A stretch of 64,000 bases of DNA. Source: an uncultured Tateyamaria sp. GTDB lineage: Bacteria > Pseudomonadota > Alphaproteobacteria > Rhodobacterales > Rhodobacteraceae. This document shows, one piece after another, positions 24,380 through 32,856 of the stretch (its first letter is position 1; each line of letters begins with the position of its first letter). The DNA is taken from assembly GCF_947497045.1 (NCBI RefSeq), contig NZ_CANMEU010000001.1, positions 558,001 to 622,000 on the forward strand, in the 5' to 3' direction. The notes beneath the pieces are model-generated. The model searched no databases, was not told where the DNA came from, and was given only the letters and a program-made list of their open reading frames with translations. The translations under genes were made by a program, and so were the position numbers.

Positions 24380-24792
24380 TACTGGGTCACCTTTATGGAG
24401 CCGTCCGGCTGAACAAAGCCAAAGAGCGTTGCGCGTGAACTGAGGTTCATAATCCTGACACGGTCACCGATGCCGCCGCGTTCAAGCGCGCGTCCCTCGG
24501 TTCGGATCGTCAGACCGCCTGCATCAAATTGCATGGGCACAATCTGGTTTCTGTTTATAACCGCGGGGGGACCGATCCCTTCGAAGGGGATGGGGCGCCC
24601 GGCGTAAAGTGCGATACGTGCCTCTTGGCCTGCCACATCTGACACGCGGTCAAACATCCCATCCTGAAGACCCGCCTTGACCGTCAGATCCGCGGCCGTA
24701 ATCAACGTGCCCGGGCGCAGCGTGCGGGTCGGTGTCACCACATCCGCCTGAGCGGAGGTACACAGGAGCAAAAGAGCGATCAGGTGTTTCAT
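24379..24792 (-). CDS. flgA: Flagellar P-ring assembly chaperone FlgA
   Basis: Periplasmic chaperone for P-ring assembly; 137 residues, shorter than enterobacterial FlgA (about 219) because only the SAF-type C-terminal domain is kept, as is usual in alphaproteobacteria. There is a signal peptide at about 1-16. Its partner FlgI is not encoded here. Start and stop each overlap a neighbour by one base, so it is translated together with flgG and flgH. Confidence 0.87.
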   Translation of the reverse strand: MKHLIALLLLCTSAQADVVTPTRTLRPGTLITAADLTVKAGLQDGMFDRVSDVAGQEARIALYAGRPIPFEGIGPPAVINRNQIVPMQFDAGGLTIRTEGRALERGGIGDRVRIMNLSSRATLFGFVQPDGSIKVTQ

Positions 24793-25577
24793 CAGCGCAC
24801 CTGCGTCATTGCGCCCATCATCTGATCCGCGGCCGAAATAACTTTGGAGTTCATTTCATAGCCGCGCTGCGCCGCGATCAGTTCCGTAATCTCTCGCACG
24901 GCATCGACCGAGCTTTCCTCCAAGAATCCCTGACGCAAGGTGCCCAACCCATCGAGTCCCGGCGTGGTGACAATCGGCGGGCCGGACGCCTCGGTTTCGG
25001 CAAACAGATTGCTGCCAAGCGCTTCGAGCCCTTTGATATTCGTGAAACCGGTCAGGTTGAATTGCCCGATCAACTGACCCGCAGGGGTGTCGGTGAAATA
25101 GGCATAAACTTCGCCGTCGCCGTTGATGGATATACTTTGCGCATCTTCGGGAATAACAATCTCGGGCGATACTGGATATCCGTCAGACGTAACGATCACC
25201 CCCTCGCCTGTTCGCTTCAAACCACCGTCCCGCGTATACGCTGTCTGGCCAGATGGCAGTGTCACCTCGAGAAATCCGTTGCCGTCGATCGCAACATCCA
25301 GATCGCCGCCGGTTGCTGCAAGTGAGCCCTGGGCAACATGAACCGAGACGGCCGTTGGACGAACCCCCAGCCCAAGCTGAACACCCGCAGGCAAAACTGT
25401 CCCGTCAGAGGCATTGATCGCCCCCGGTCGGGTCATTTGCTGATAGTGTAAATCTGCAAACTCAGCCCGGCGGGCGTTGTATCCAGTTGTGCTCATGTTG
25501 GCGAGGTTGTTGGAAATGGTTTCCACCCGCATCTGTTGGGCCAACATTCCTGTTGCCGCGATTTTCAGGGCGCGCAT
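24792..25577 (-). CDS. flgG: Flagellar distal rod protein FlgG
   Basis: Distal rod subunit exported through the flagellar apparatus; 261 residues. It has the N-terminal rod motif ETISNNLANMSTTGYNARRAEF and the C-terminal helix ending GYEMNSKVISAADQMM. Length matches the family. It lies directly after flgF, as in other flagellated proteobacteria. Confidence 0.95.
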   Translation of the reverse strand: MRALKIAATGMLAQQMRVETISNNLANMSTTGYNARRAEFADLHYQQMTRPGAINASDGTVLPAGVQLGLGVRPTAVSVHVAQGSLAATGGDLDVAIDGNGFLEVTLPSGQTAYTRDGGLKRTGEGVIVTSDGYPVSPEIVIPEDAQSISINGDGEVYAYFTDTPAGQLIGQFNLTGFTNIKGLEALGSNLFAETEASGPPIVTTPGLDGLGTLRQGFLEESSVDAVREITELIAAQRGYEMNSKVISAADQMMGAMTQVR

Positions 25578-25587
25578 CAGCGTCTCC

Positions 25588-26307
25588 TTATTGTGATTTC
25601 AACATTGCATCCATGGCACGGCGCACACGTTCGTCTTCGGAATCAAGAAAGTTTTGCCCCATCTCATAGGCACGTTGGATTTCAATCATCCGGGCCAGCT
25701 GTCCAATCGGATTGACGTTTGAAGCCTCGATGAAGCCTTGCATCACGCGCGCATTTCCGGCTGGCTCAAACCCGTTCTGGGCATCGAACATGACTCCCGT
25801 TTCGCGGACCATGCCGACCGTATCGGTCGGGGCCACAAGACCGACCTGACCAACAAGCAGACCATCAGCACTGATTGTTCCGTCCGGCGATATCGCAATC
25901 GTTCCGGCATCCGGCGGGATGAACACCGGCGCACCGCCAGCATCCAACACCTGATATCCATCAGGCGTGACCAGGTCCCCCTCGGCATTGGGGGTGAACG
26001 ACCCTGCGCGGGTCAATCGCTCCCCATTCGGGGTCTGGACCAGGAAATAGCCGTCACCCTCAATCGCCAAATCAAATGTGCCGCCAGTTTGGGTCAGCGC
26101 CCCTTGTTCAAACGATGTCTGGCGCACATTGGCCTGCCCCATGGACAAGGACGGCCCACCCTGCATCCCTTTGACAAATTCGGAAAAGACAACGCCCTCT
26201 TGGCGAAAACCCGACGTAGCGCTGTTGGCGATGTTGTTTGCGACGACCTGCATTTCGCGCATCAGACCCGACTGCCGCGTCAACGTAATATATCCGGTAC
26301 TGTCCAA
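25588..26307 (-). CDS. flgF: Flagellar proximal rod protein FlgF
   Basis: Proximal rod subunit; 239 residues. It shares the rod/hook N-terminal pattern (VVANNIANSATSGFRQEGVVF) and the C-terminal IEIQRAYEMGQNFLDSEDER helix with FlgG. It starts at TTG 26307, preceded five bases upstream by GGAGG and one base after the fliQ stop. No ATG occurs before the conserved N-terminus, so the TTG start is well supported. Confidence 0.92.
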   Translation of the reverse strand: MDSTGYITLTRQSGLMREMQVVANNIANSATSGFRQEGVVFSEFVKGMQGGPSLSMGQANVRQTSFEQGALTQTGGTFDLAIEGDGYFLVQTPNGERLTRAGSFTPNAEGDLVTPDGYQVLDAGGAPVFIPPDAGTIAISPDGTISADGLLVGQVGLVAPTDTVGMVRETGVMFDAQNGFEPAGNARVMQGFIEASNVNPIGQLARMIEIQRAYEMGQNFLDSEDERVRRAMDAMLKSQ

Positions 26308-26308
26308 C

Positions 26309-26578
26309 TTAACCTCCGATAATCAGTGGAATGATGCGGCCATGAAAGAATGAGACCATCGTCTGCGTCATGAACCCCATCGACATCCAGAACACGACGA
26401 CAATGGCGGCCAGTTTGGGCACGAAAGTGAGGGTCATTTCCTGGATCGACGTCAGCGCCTGCACCAAACCAATCGACACGCCAGCCACCAAGGCCACCGT
26501 CAGGATCGGGATAGAAACCAGCACAGCAACCCAAAGACCTTGCCGCAAGGTGTCAAAAAAGATGATCTCGTCGAGCAT
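26309..26578 (-). CDS. fliQ: Flagellar export gate protein FliQ
   Basis: Small export-channel subunit with two membrane helices; 89 residues, the usual length. The two hydrophobic stretches at about 15-38 and 52-75 are separated by the conserved TSIQEMTLTFVPK loop. The ATG is one base after the fliE stop (TAGCATG). Confidence 0.93.
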   Translation of the reverse strand: MLDEIIFFDTLRQGLWVAVLVSIPILTVALVAGVSIGLVQALTSIQEMTLTFVPKLAAIVVVFWMSMGFMTQTMVSFFHGRIIPLIIGG

Positions 26579-26579
26579 G

Positions 26580-26864
26580 CTAGACCGGCATTCTCAGGAT
26601 TTCTTGGTAGGCCTCGACTACCTTGTTGCGCACCGTTACGGCCGTTTCGACGGCAAGCTCGGTCTGTGCGAGTGCCTGCACCAAGGCGTGCGGATCGGCA
26701 TCACCAACCATCGCCTGCTGCGCGACGGCTTCGCCTTGCGCCATGGTCTGCGCAAAATTCATTGCGACCCGGCCAAACATACTGCCGCCGGATTCGGTGC
26801 CGGCCTGAGTGGCGGGCCGCGATGCGGCATAGCTTTTGACTGCGGAAAGTGCTGCTGAATCCAT
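26580..26864 (-). CDS. fliE: Flagellar hook-basal body adapter FliE
   Basis: Joins the MS ring to the proximal rod; 94 residues. The C-terminal segment TELAVETAVTVRNKVVEAYQ and the ending EILRMPV are characteristic. It lies between flgC and fliQ, a standard order. Confidence 0.93.
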   Translation of the reverse strand: MDSAALSAVKSYAASRPATQAGTESGGSMFGRVAMNFAQTMAQGEAVAQQAMVGDADPHALVQALAQTELAVETAVTVRNKVVEAYQEILRMPV

Positions 26865-26889
26865 TCTGGATCTCCTCTTTATGCGCCAA

Positions 26890-27282
26890 TCAACGGCGCA
26901 GCAGTTGCATCAAACTCGACGACATTTGCCGAGCTTGTTCGAACATTTTCAGGTTGGCCTCGTAGCTGCGTTGCGCTTCTCGCGCGTCCGCCAGCTCGAT
27001 TAGCAAATCGACGTTTGATCCATCGTAGTGACCACTTCCATCCGCCATCGGGTGGCCCGGATCATAGACACGTTCCAAAGCGCGATCATCCAAAGACATG
27101 CGGCCCACCTCAACCCGTGCGACACCATTTCCGGCATCAAATTCAGTACGAAACGGGACAGTTTTGCGCCGATACCCCGGCGTATCCGCGTTCGATATGT
27201 TTTCGGACAGATGACGAAGACGGGAAGACTGCGCCTGCAAACCGCTTGTGGAAACAGATAGTGCTTTTGAAAACTCGCTCAT
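26890..27282 (-). CDS. flgC: Flagellar proximal rod protein FlgC
   Basis: Proximal rod subunit; 130 residues, the normal length. The N-terminal rod signature HLSENISNADTPGYRRKTV and a C-terminal helix ending in FEQARQMSSSLMQLLRR are present. It lies 11 bases downstream of flgB. Confidence 0.93.
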   Translation of the reverse strand: MSEFSKALSVSTSGLQAQSSRLRHLSENISNADTPGYRRKTVPFRTEFDAGNGVARVEVGRMSLDDRALERVYDPGHPMADGSGHYDGSNVDLLIELADAREAQRSYEANLKMFEQARQMSSSLMQLLRR

Positions 27283-27293
27283 CGCTATGCTCC

Positions 27294-27686
27294 TTACTGA
27301 CGCCCTAGGCTGGATCGCAGGATGTTCATGGCTGACTTGTAGATGGCGAGGGAACGATCATGCTGGCGTTTGGCGTCGGTGGCGCGCAGCATTTCGGTTT
27401 CCAACGAAACGGAATTGCCATCAGGTGCGGCGAATGAGCGATCCTCAAAGATCATGCCATCAACACGTCCGGCCTTCATCCCATGCAGATGGCTGGCACG
27501 TGTGGCGCGTTGAAGCGAGGCACCGGCATCTTGCGGTGCGTAAATCTCCTGAAAACTGGGGATATCGCGGCCAACAAACCCCGGCGTATCGGCATTCGCG
27601 ACATTCTGCGCGATGACAGCCTGTTTTTGACCTGCGTGAACGGCCATTGCATGTGCCGTTTCGAAAACAGTTAGATTTTGGAACAT
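27294..27686 (-). CDS. flgB: Flagellar proximal rod protein FlgB
   Basis: First proximal rod subunit; 130 residues. The rod motif VIAQNVANADTPGFVGRD is at about 24-41. I chose ATG 27686 because GGGAGAAG lies just upstream and the protein then has normal length; the longer open frame to 28004 runs antisense into fliI. It heads the minus-strand operon, divergent from fliI across 82 bases. Confidence 0.93.
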   Translation of the reverse strand: MFQNLTVFETAHAMAVHAGQKQAVIAQNVANADTPGFVGRDIPSFQEIYAPQDAGASLQRATRASHLHGMKAGRVDGMIFEDRSFAAPDGNSVSLETEMLRATDAKRQHDRSLAIYKSAMNILRSSLGRQ

Positions 27687-27768
27687 CGGGGCTTCTCCCT
27701 CGAGCAATTTCAACCAAGGCTTAACTGTGATTCCTTTAAAAACTGTTTGCAGGCATTTGGAGGATCCG

Positions 27769-29103
27769 ATGAAACACGCGATACGGCTGAAATCTTTGCA
27801 AACAAATCTGGCTGACATCAAAGTGGCACGCTCAATTGGACGCATTGCCGGTGTCCAATCTGGCATTTTGACGATCACAGGCTTGGGCAATGATGCGCGT
27901 ATCGGTGATCGCGCTGAAATTCGGCTCAAGATCGGCAATAAATTGAACGGCGAAGTGGTGCAGTTGACCGAGGATGGCGTGATCGTCCTGCCAGATGATC
28001 CCATTCAGGGGATCGCCCTCGGCGACAGCGTTTTCCTGAAGCGCAATGTTGGATTGTCGCCAGACATGAGTTGGTTGGGCCGCATCATTGACCCTGACGG
28101 TGCACCACTGGATGGCCGGTCGTTGGCGAAGGGTGTGATTTCCCGCCCACTTTTGTCCGCTCCGCCCGCCGCTGCGAAACGCAGGCCGTTGGGACAGCGC
28201 CTTGATACGGGCCACGTCGTGTTCGATACCATGCTGCCGGTCGTTAGGGGGCAACGCATCGGCCTGTTCGCAGGATCGGGGGTCGGAAAATCAAGCCTTA
28301 TGGGAAAGCTCGCACAACATATGTCGGCAGATATCGTTGTGATCGCCATGATTGGGGAGCGGGGGCGCGAGGTGCGCCATTTCGTCGACGAGGTTCTTGG
28401 GCCCGAAGGCCAGGCACGCTCGATCGTCATCGCTGCGACATCAGATCAATCGCCACTGTTGCGGCGTCGATGCGCGTGGTCGGCAATGGCCATTGCAGAA
28501 TATTTTCGCGATCTGGGGATGTCTGTATTGTTGCTCGCGGATTCCATCACACGGTTTGCCGAAGCACATCGCGAGGTCGCTGTCGCTGCCGGGGAGGCTC
28601 CGGTACTGCGTGGCTTTCCGCCATCAACCTCTCATTTGATAATGTCACTCTGTGAACGTGCGGGGCCGGGCTTATCAGATGAAGGGGATATCACCGCAGT
28701 ATTCAGCGTGCTGGTGGCAGGGTCCGATATGGACGAACCCATCGCCGATATCTTGCGAGGCGTGTTGGACGGTCATGTCGTCCTTGATCGGTCGATCGCT
28801 GAGAGGGGGCGCTTTCCGTCTGTTGATATTCTGCGATCCGTTTCTCGCAGTCTGCCGAGCGCGGCAACGGAGGAAGAAAACGACGTGATCGCAAGGGTTA
28901 GAAAACACCTGAGCGTGTATGCTGAAAATCAGATGATGATCAAAGCGGGCCTATATACCCGGGGGACGGACGCGGAAATCGATGCGGCGGTTGATATATG
29001 GCCATCTTTGGATGAGGTGATGGCAGGCCTGCACGCAAACAACTGCAAACACAGTTTCGACCAGCTCAAGCTGGTATTGAGACGCGCCGGTCGCGGGCCA
29101 TGA
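27769..29103 (+). CDS. fliI: Flagellum-specific export ATPase FliI
   Basis: Hexameric ATPase that readies substrates for flagellar export; 444 residues. Walker A GSGVGKSS is at 169-176, and the F1-beta-like blocks GERGREVRHFVDEVLG and LLLADSITRFAEAHREVA follow. I chose ATG 27769 because GGAGG precedes it by about six bases; the upstream GTG at 27727 lacks one. No fliJ or fliH follows: the next DNA is a transposase remnant. Confidence 0.95.
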   Translation: MKHAIRLKSLQTNLADIKVARSIGRIAGVQSGILTITGLGNDARIGDRAEIRLKIGNKLNGEVVQLTEDGVIVLPDDPIQGIALGDSVFLKRNVGLSPDMSWLGRIIDPDGAPLDGRSLAKGVISRPLLSAPPAAAKRRPLGQRLDTGHVVFDTMLPVVRGQRIGLFAGSGVGKSSLMGKLAQHMSADIVVIAMIGERGREVRHFVDEVLGPEGQARSIVIAATSDQSPLLRRRCAWSAMAIAEYFRDLGMSVLLLADSITRFAEAHREVAVAAGEAPVLRGFPPSTSHLIMSLCERAGPGLSDEGDITAVFSVLVAGSDMDEPIADILRGVLDGHVVLDRSIAERGRFPSVDILRSVSRSLPSAATEEENDVIARVRKHLSVYAENQMMIKAGLYTRGTDAEIDAAVDIWPSLDEVMAGLHANNCKHSFDQLKLVLRRAGRGP

Positions 29104-29167
29104 ACTGAGACACACGGTTTCCCCCGTAGAACTGGAGCACTACATTGTCCGCGCAAGAGGGGTTGGC

Positions 29168-29305
29168 ATGGAGTGGAAGGGATATTCGGACAAAGACGTA
29201 TTGAAATTGCTGCGCGAGATCGAGCCAGAGCTGACCGTGGGCAATTGTCTAGCCCTGAAATCCTTGGCCCAGACACAGGGGGCTAGACAACAACAAAACC
29301 AATGA
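29168..29305 (+). pseudogene. Decayed IS3-type transposase OrfA fragment
   Basis: A 45-codon frame whose first 25 or so residues (MEWKGYSDKDVLKLLREIE...) look like the N-terminus of IS3-family OrfA proteins, which usually run to about 90-100 residues. Similarity stops near codon 27, where an inverted-repeat segment begins at 29245. No OrfB and no second IS end are visible. The bases just after the fliI stop (from about 29106, TGAGACACAC) could be the left end. The family call is from memory of the motif and is moderate in strength. Confidence 0.5.
29245..29290. repeat. Inverted repeat interrupting the OrfA fragment
   Basis: The arms TTGTCTAGCCC and GGGCTAGACAA are perfectly complementary over 11 bases around a 24-base centre, and can extend two more pairs across a small bulge. 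There is no T-tract on either strand. It could be a small inserted element, the footprint of a lost one, or a transcript-end hairpin between convergent fliI and DUF1217. Confidence 0.55.
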
Positions 29306-29382
29306 TGGTGGATACAGTTCTGTTGTTTCAGCCTCAAGCAGGCTGGATCGTTGTCCCAACGCCCGCCGAAGACACGAAATTA

Positions 29383-30168
29383 CTAACTAAGCAGAGTAAG
29401 CGCAATCTGGGCACCTGAAGATCCAGCTCCAAATGCACTTATCTGCGCACGTGCAAGATACGTTGTAATAAGCCGATCCAGATTTTCAGGCTCGGCAAAT
29501 TCAGATGGATCAGATACTCCAAAGATACGTGCGGTTCTGTCCTGAAATACTCCTAATTGCTGATCAATGTCAGCTTGGCCAAACCCATCGGGCAAACCCA
29601 AAGCGGTTTCGAACAAGGTCCGCAGGGGTGGTTGACCCATGATGCTAAACCATTTTTGCGCCTCGCTGCCTGTACCGCCTACGACATCTTCAAGAGTTCG
29701 TTCCGCATATAGGGCGATACGCATTGTTTCGTCCTGATTGCCTGTAGCAATTTCAAAACTGTTCGCTTGATGTTGAGCAATGATTTTTTCCGCGAAATCA
29801 GAAGCTAATGCGCCTCGAACTTCACCGGGACCCAAACCAAATGCCGCTGAAAAATCTTGATAACGGGAGTCGGTAAACCGATTGGCCAGTGCATCATCTG
29901 CGGTCGTCCCGTCACTCAGCATTTTTTCGATGAAGAAGCGATTATTGATATCGTCCTGAAGGCCAAATGCCCCAAGAGCCACTGTCAGAATTTGCCGATC
30001 AGCCACCAGCTCCTGTGCCGAGGTCACCGACCCAATTTTTTCCGCAAAGTGATCCGTATCTCGTTTTAGCTGCGCGGATTGATTAAAGGCGGTAGCTTGT
30101 TGATCATAGGTCCTTTGCAGAAACTGCCAACCAACTAACCCGGAAGAAATCAGGACAGGCTGATACAT
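29383..30168 (-). CDS. DUF1217-domain flagellar protein
   Basis: 261-residue protein of the DUF1217 family found in alphaproteobacterial flagellar clusters; the molecular role is unknown. It is soluble and helical, without a signal peptide, and ends in GAQIALTLLS, a pattern recalling C-termini of axial flagellar proteins. It starts one base after the flbT stop (TAGCATG), so it is the last gene of the fliC-flaF-flbT operon. Confidence 0.8.
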   Translation of the reverse strand: MYQPVLISSGLVGWQFLQRTYDQQATAFNQSAQLKRDTDHFAEKIGSVTSAQELVADRQILTVALGAFGLQDDINNRFFIEKMLSDGTTADDALANRFTDSRYQDFSAAFGLGPGEVRGALASDFAEKIIAQHQANSFEIATGNQDETMRIALYAERTLEDVVGGTGSEAQKWFSIMGQPPLRTLFETALGLPDGFGQADIDQQLGVFQDRTARIFGVSDPSEFAEPENLDRLITTYLARAQISAFGAGSSGAQIALTLLS

Positions 30169-30169
30169 G

Positions 30170-30574
30170 CTATTGCACCCCGGCGGACAGCATACGCTCT
30201 TCGCGAGGCAGCAATGTTCTGAGGGCCTTCAAGCAACGATAGTGGTCATCTTGAACCAATGCATGCGACGCAATATCAAGATGTTTGCGGCTATCTGCGT
30301 CGATAAAAACCTGACTCAATTCTTCAATGCTTCGCAAAAGTGAACGTCTGCTTTCACCTCGATCTGCATCGCCCGACAGAACCAGCTGCACAGCATAGCA
30401 AACGCGACGCACGGGCGTTTTCGCATCTTCAGGATGGATGGCATCCCGAAGTCTCAAAATATGTGCATCCGGTGTCATAATCGCCAGACGGCTTCTGCGG
30501 TCACCGTTCTCGATAACGGCACCGTTTATCAAAACGCGTTCTTTCGGGCTTAGCTTCAGGATAAGACCACTCAT
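30170..30574 (-). CDS. flbT: Flagellin synthesis regulator FlbT
   Basis: Post-transcriptional regulator that binds the flagellin mRNA leader in Caulobacter and relatives; 134 residues. The LKLSPKERVLINGAVIENG start and the family's RIC/YY-type central helices are visible. The ATG overlaps the flaF stop. A hairpin in the fliC leader at 32315-32327 is a plausible target, an inference only. Confidence 0.9.
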   Translation of the reverse strand: MSGLILKLSPKERVLINGAVIENGDRRSRLAIMTPDAHILRLRDAIHPEDAKTPVRRVCYAVQLVLSGDADRGESRRSLLRSIEELSQVFIDADSRKHLDIASHALVQDDHYRCLKALRTLLPREERMLSAGVQ

Positions 30575-30948
30575 GTCGCGGGCCCCTCACTTTTCAGGCC
30601 GCGCAAAACAGCCATATTGATTTCCAACAGTGGCATAACCGAAGCCTTTTGTCGCAGGATCCGCCGTGTATGATGGCTGGTAAATTCGGCGAGATATATC
30701 ACACGCGCCTTCAACTCATCCGGCAATGGATTATCGGCATCAGCGATATCGACCACCAGCGCGGTCCATAACCGCTGGTTCCGATGCAAAGCCTCGGCAT
30801 ATGCAGCAAAATTCTTTTTGCTATCCAGCGCCTTGTCGCGCAGCTCTTGAGTAACGCGCGCGATCACCTGATATTCTGCCCGACGGTTACTTCGGGTCGA
30901 CGTTGCATGTTCTGCATAGCCACGTATAGCTTGAGAAGTCGCGTTCAC
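30571..30948 (-). CDS. flaF: Flagellin synthesis regulator FlaF
   Basis: Positive partner of FlbT in flagellin production and secretion in alphaproteobacteria; 125 residues, wholly helical. It has the family's R-x-x-E-Y-x-V/R-A-R N-terminal pattern (RRAEYQVIARVTQEL) and a C-terminal LLEINMAVLRGL segment. It lies downstream of fliC after a strong hairpin, which may let fliC be expressed far more than flaF-flbT. Confidence 0.9.
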   Translation of the reverse strand: MNATSQAIRGYAEHATSTRSNRRAEYQVIARVTQELRDKALDSKKNFAAYAEALHRNQRLWTALVVDIADADNPLPDELKARVIYLAEFTSHHTRRILRQKASVMPLLEINMAVLRGLKSEGPAT

Positions 30949-30981
30949 ACGATCACCTGTTCCATTGGAATGAAATGAGTT

Positions 30982-31009
30982 GGCGAGGCACCAAAAACAG
31001 TGCCTCGCC
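30982..31009 (-). terminator. Strong hairpin after fliC
   Basis: On the minus strand the arms GGCGAGGCAC and GTGCCTCGCC form a perfect 10-bp stem around an 8-base U-rich loop, nine bases after the fliC stop. The following bases lack a clear T-run, so it is probably a partial terminator or 3'-end stabiliser that separates abundant flagellin mRNA from flaF-flbT. Confidence 0.65.
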
Positions 31010-31017
31010 TATGTTGC

Positions 31018-32295
31018 TTAACGGAACAACGACAGGATTGTCTGCGGTGCCTGGTTCGCAATCGACAGTGACTGAACACCCAGCTGCTGCTGCGTCTGTA
31101 GAGCTTGCAAGCGGGCCGAAACCTCTTCCATATCAGCGTCAACAAGCGAGCCGATACCAGATTTCAACGAGTCCGTCAGCTTGCCGACAAATTCCGATTG
31201 CGTTTCAATCCGGCCCTCGACAGAACCAAACGATGCAGCAGCATCAATTGCGGTGTTGATAAGCGTCTCGATCGAAGTCAACGCAGCAGTTGCGCCTGCG
31301 TCGGTCGTGACATCAACTGCCTGCAAAGCTGCCAAACCACCAGAACTTGTGCCTGCGGTGTTCCCATCGGTGTCGGCTTCGATTGTCACAGACAGTTCGT
31401 TGCCAGCATTTGCACGCGTCAGTCGCACGGTGTCACCATCAAGCGCCACTGTATAATTGGTCTCATCCGTGGCAGACAGGAAGGCCGACACCTGATTATA
31501 CAGATTTGTCGCGACATCCTGTGTGCTGTCATCAGAATCAGCCACATATTCAAACGTCCGCGTGCCAAGGCTGTTGGCACCAGCTGTGTCATCCAACTGG
31601 AGCTGATATCCGAACCCATCACCGACCGACGCAATTGCAACATCAACGAAAGATGCTGTGCCCGTGGTGGGCGCTGCGGTGCCAGAATTAACCGCCGCCC
31701 CTGCGCCTTCAGGTGTTGCGTTAACAATCGTCGCACCAGTATCCGCACCGGTACCATCATAGACTTGCGTGGTCACAGAACCGGAAACCGACAGGTTTTG
31801 ACGTTCCACAGTGATATCTGAGGCGCTGACGTTGCCACTCGAATTCCGGTCAAGCGACGAAAGAATAGTGACGTCATCCGTCGATGTGCCATCAACAAGG
31901 TTCAGGCCGTTGAACTGCGCAGCCCCAACCACGCCCTCAATCTGATCACGAAGGGCATTGATGTCCGTCTGGATCTTGTCGCGATCCACATTGGATTCTT
32001 GAGCGGCTGTGATCTTGCCTTTGATATCGACCAGCAGATCAGTCACAGTTTCTGCGGCGTTCCGGCCAACCGCAACTGTAGATTCACCAAGGCTCAGGCC
32101 TTCGGAAATCGCCTTGAACCCTTTGACATCGGACTCCATGACCTTGGAAATCGCCCAAACGGCAGAGTTGTCTTTGGCGCTCGATACCGACTTACCTGTC
32201 GAAATCTCGTTCTGCGTCATTGCTAGGTTTTTGTTGATCCCTTTAAGGGTTTGCAGCGCAACCATTGCACTGTTGTTCGTTAGAATGCTCGACAT
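31018..32295 (-). CDS. fliC: Flagellin
   Basis: Filament subunit; 425 residues. The D0/D1 N-terminus (NSAMVALQTLKGINKNLAMT, then ISTGKSVSSAKDNSAVWAIS) and the C-terminal helix ending QSLSIANQAPQTILSLFR are conserved. The central part, about 150-330, is Thr/Asp/Gly-rich and variable, forming the outer D2 domain. The start has AAAAGGAC upstream. The leader contains a small hairpin. It is the only flagellin gene in the window. Confidence 0.95.
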   Translation of the reverse strand: MSSILTNNSAMVALQTLKGINKNLAMTQNEISTGKSVSSAKDNSAVWAISKVMESDVKGFKAISEGLSLGESTVAVGRNAAETVTDLLVDIKGKITAAQESNVDRDKIQTDINALRDQIEGVVGAAQFNGLNLVDGTSTDDVTILSSLDRNSSGNVSASDITVERQNLSVSGSVTTQVYDGTGADTGATIVNATPEGAGAAVNSGTAAPTTGTASFVDVAIASVGDGFGYQLQLDDTAGANSLGTRTFEYVADSDDSTQDVATNLYNQVSAFLSATDETNYTVALDGDTVRLTRANAGNELSVTIEADTDGNTAGTSSGGLAALQAVDVTTDAGATAALTSIETLINTAIDAAASFGSVEGRIETQSEFVGKLTDSLKSGIGSLVDADMEEVSARLQALQTQQQLGVQSLSIANQAPQTILSLFR

Positions 32296-32314
32296 AAGTA
32301 TGTCCTTTTGTCAC

Positions 32315-32327
32315 GGCGCTTTGCGCC
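32315..32327 (-). promoter_or_regulatory. Hairpin in the flagellin mRNA leader
   Basis: GGCGC-AAA-GCGCC lies 20-32 bases before the fliC start, just upstream of the AAAAGGAC ribosome site. The position suits translational control, for example by FlbT encoded downstream; binding is not shown. Confidence 0.4.
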
Positions 32328-32478
32328 AGGGTTACGTCTCGACCATCGCGGGCGAAACCGATTGCCGTTCTGACAAATGCAGTCCCTATGATCAGGGATT
32401 TGCGCCACCCGGTTTGAGTGCAGGAGGACCATGCCCCGTTTAGTCCTAACAGATTGCTAAGTGCCGCTTTCCCAATGT

Positions 32479-32501
32479 CTTAGATTTGAATCAAACCTAA
32501 G
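32479..32501. promoter_or_regulatory. Near-perfect palindrome at the FlgN-like stop, upstream of fliC
   Basis: The arms CTTAGATTTGA and TCAAACCTAAG pair with one mismatch around a single base. It covers the stop codon of the FlgN-like gene and lies about 185 bases upstream of fliC. It may be a transcript-end hairpin or a regulator site for the flagellin promoter. Confidence 0.4.
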
Positions 32502-32856
32502 CACGCTTTTCCAAAGTCCCGCCATCAGCCACGGTGACGGTGCATTTTTTCCCCAATGAATCGTAAGTATCGAGCGATTGGCGCACCTGACGAATGCTTG
32601 CCAACCGACGCGTTACGGATCGCACACCGTCAAGAGCCGCATCCAACAGCAATTGATTGCGTCGCAATTTCTCCTGCAAAGCACCCACCTCATATCCGCC
32701 CGAAAAATCAGGTACATTTAGGCTGTTGATCAAGCCCTCCTTTCGAAGATGCAGTCGCGAGACATCTTCCAGATTTCCCTCCAGCAAGGCGGCACGCTCT
32801 GTATCCAGCAGATCGTTCAAAGAATCGACAGTTGCTTGCGTCAGATCATCCTTCAT
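32497..32856 (-). CDS. FlgN-like flagellar chaperone
   Basis: 119-residue, highly helical soluble protein without cysteine-rich or membrane features. Heptad-like Leu/Arg patterns and the position behind a FlgJ-type gene fit FlgN, the chaperone of hook-filament junction proteins FlgK and FlgL, which are encoded elsewhere. Sequence identity is not decisive. It overlaps the previous gene by 11 bases. Confidence 0.6.
   Translation of the reverse strand: MKDDLTQATVDSLNDLLDTERAALLEGNLEDVSRLHLRKEGLINSLNVPDFSGGYEVGALQEKLRRNQLLLDAALDGVRSVTRRLASIRQVRQSLDTYDSLGKKCTVTVADGGTLEKRA

Noticed and set aside
28005-28430. Minus-strand frames inside fliI joined to flgB (longer flgB start at 28004)
   Set aside because: The extension is antisense to the FliI ATPase core and lacks the flgB N-terminal pattern; the ATG at 27686 has a good ribosome site.
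32421-32460. Nine-codon frame (MPRLVLTDC) with a strong AGGAGG upstream of fliC on the plus strand
   Set aside because: It points away from fliC, has no downstream gene for an attenuation role and is too short to support.
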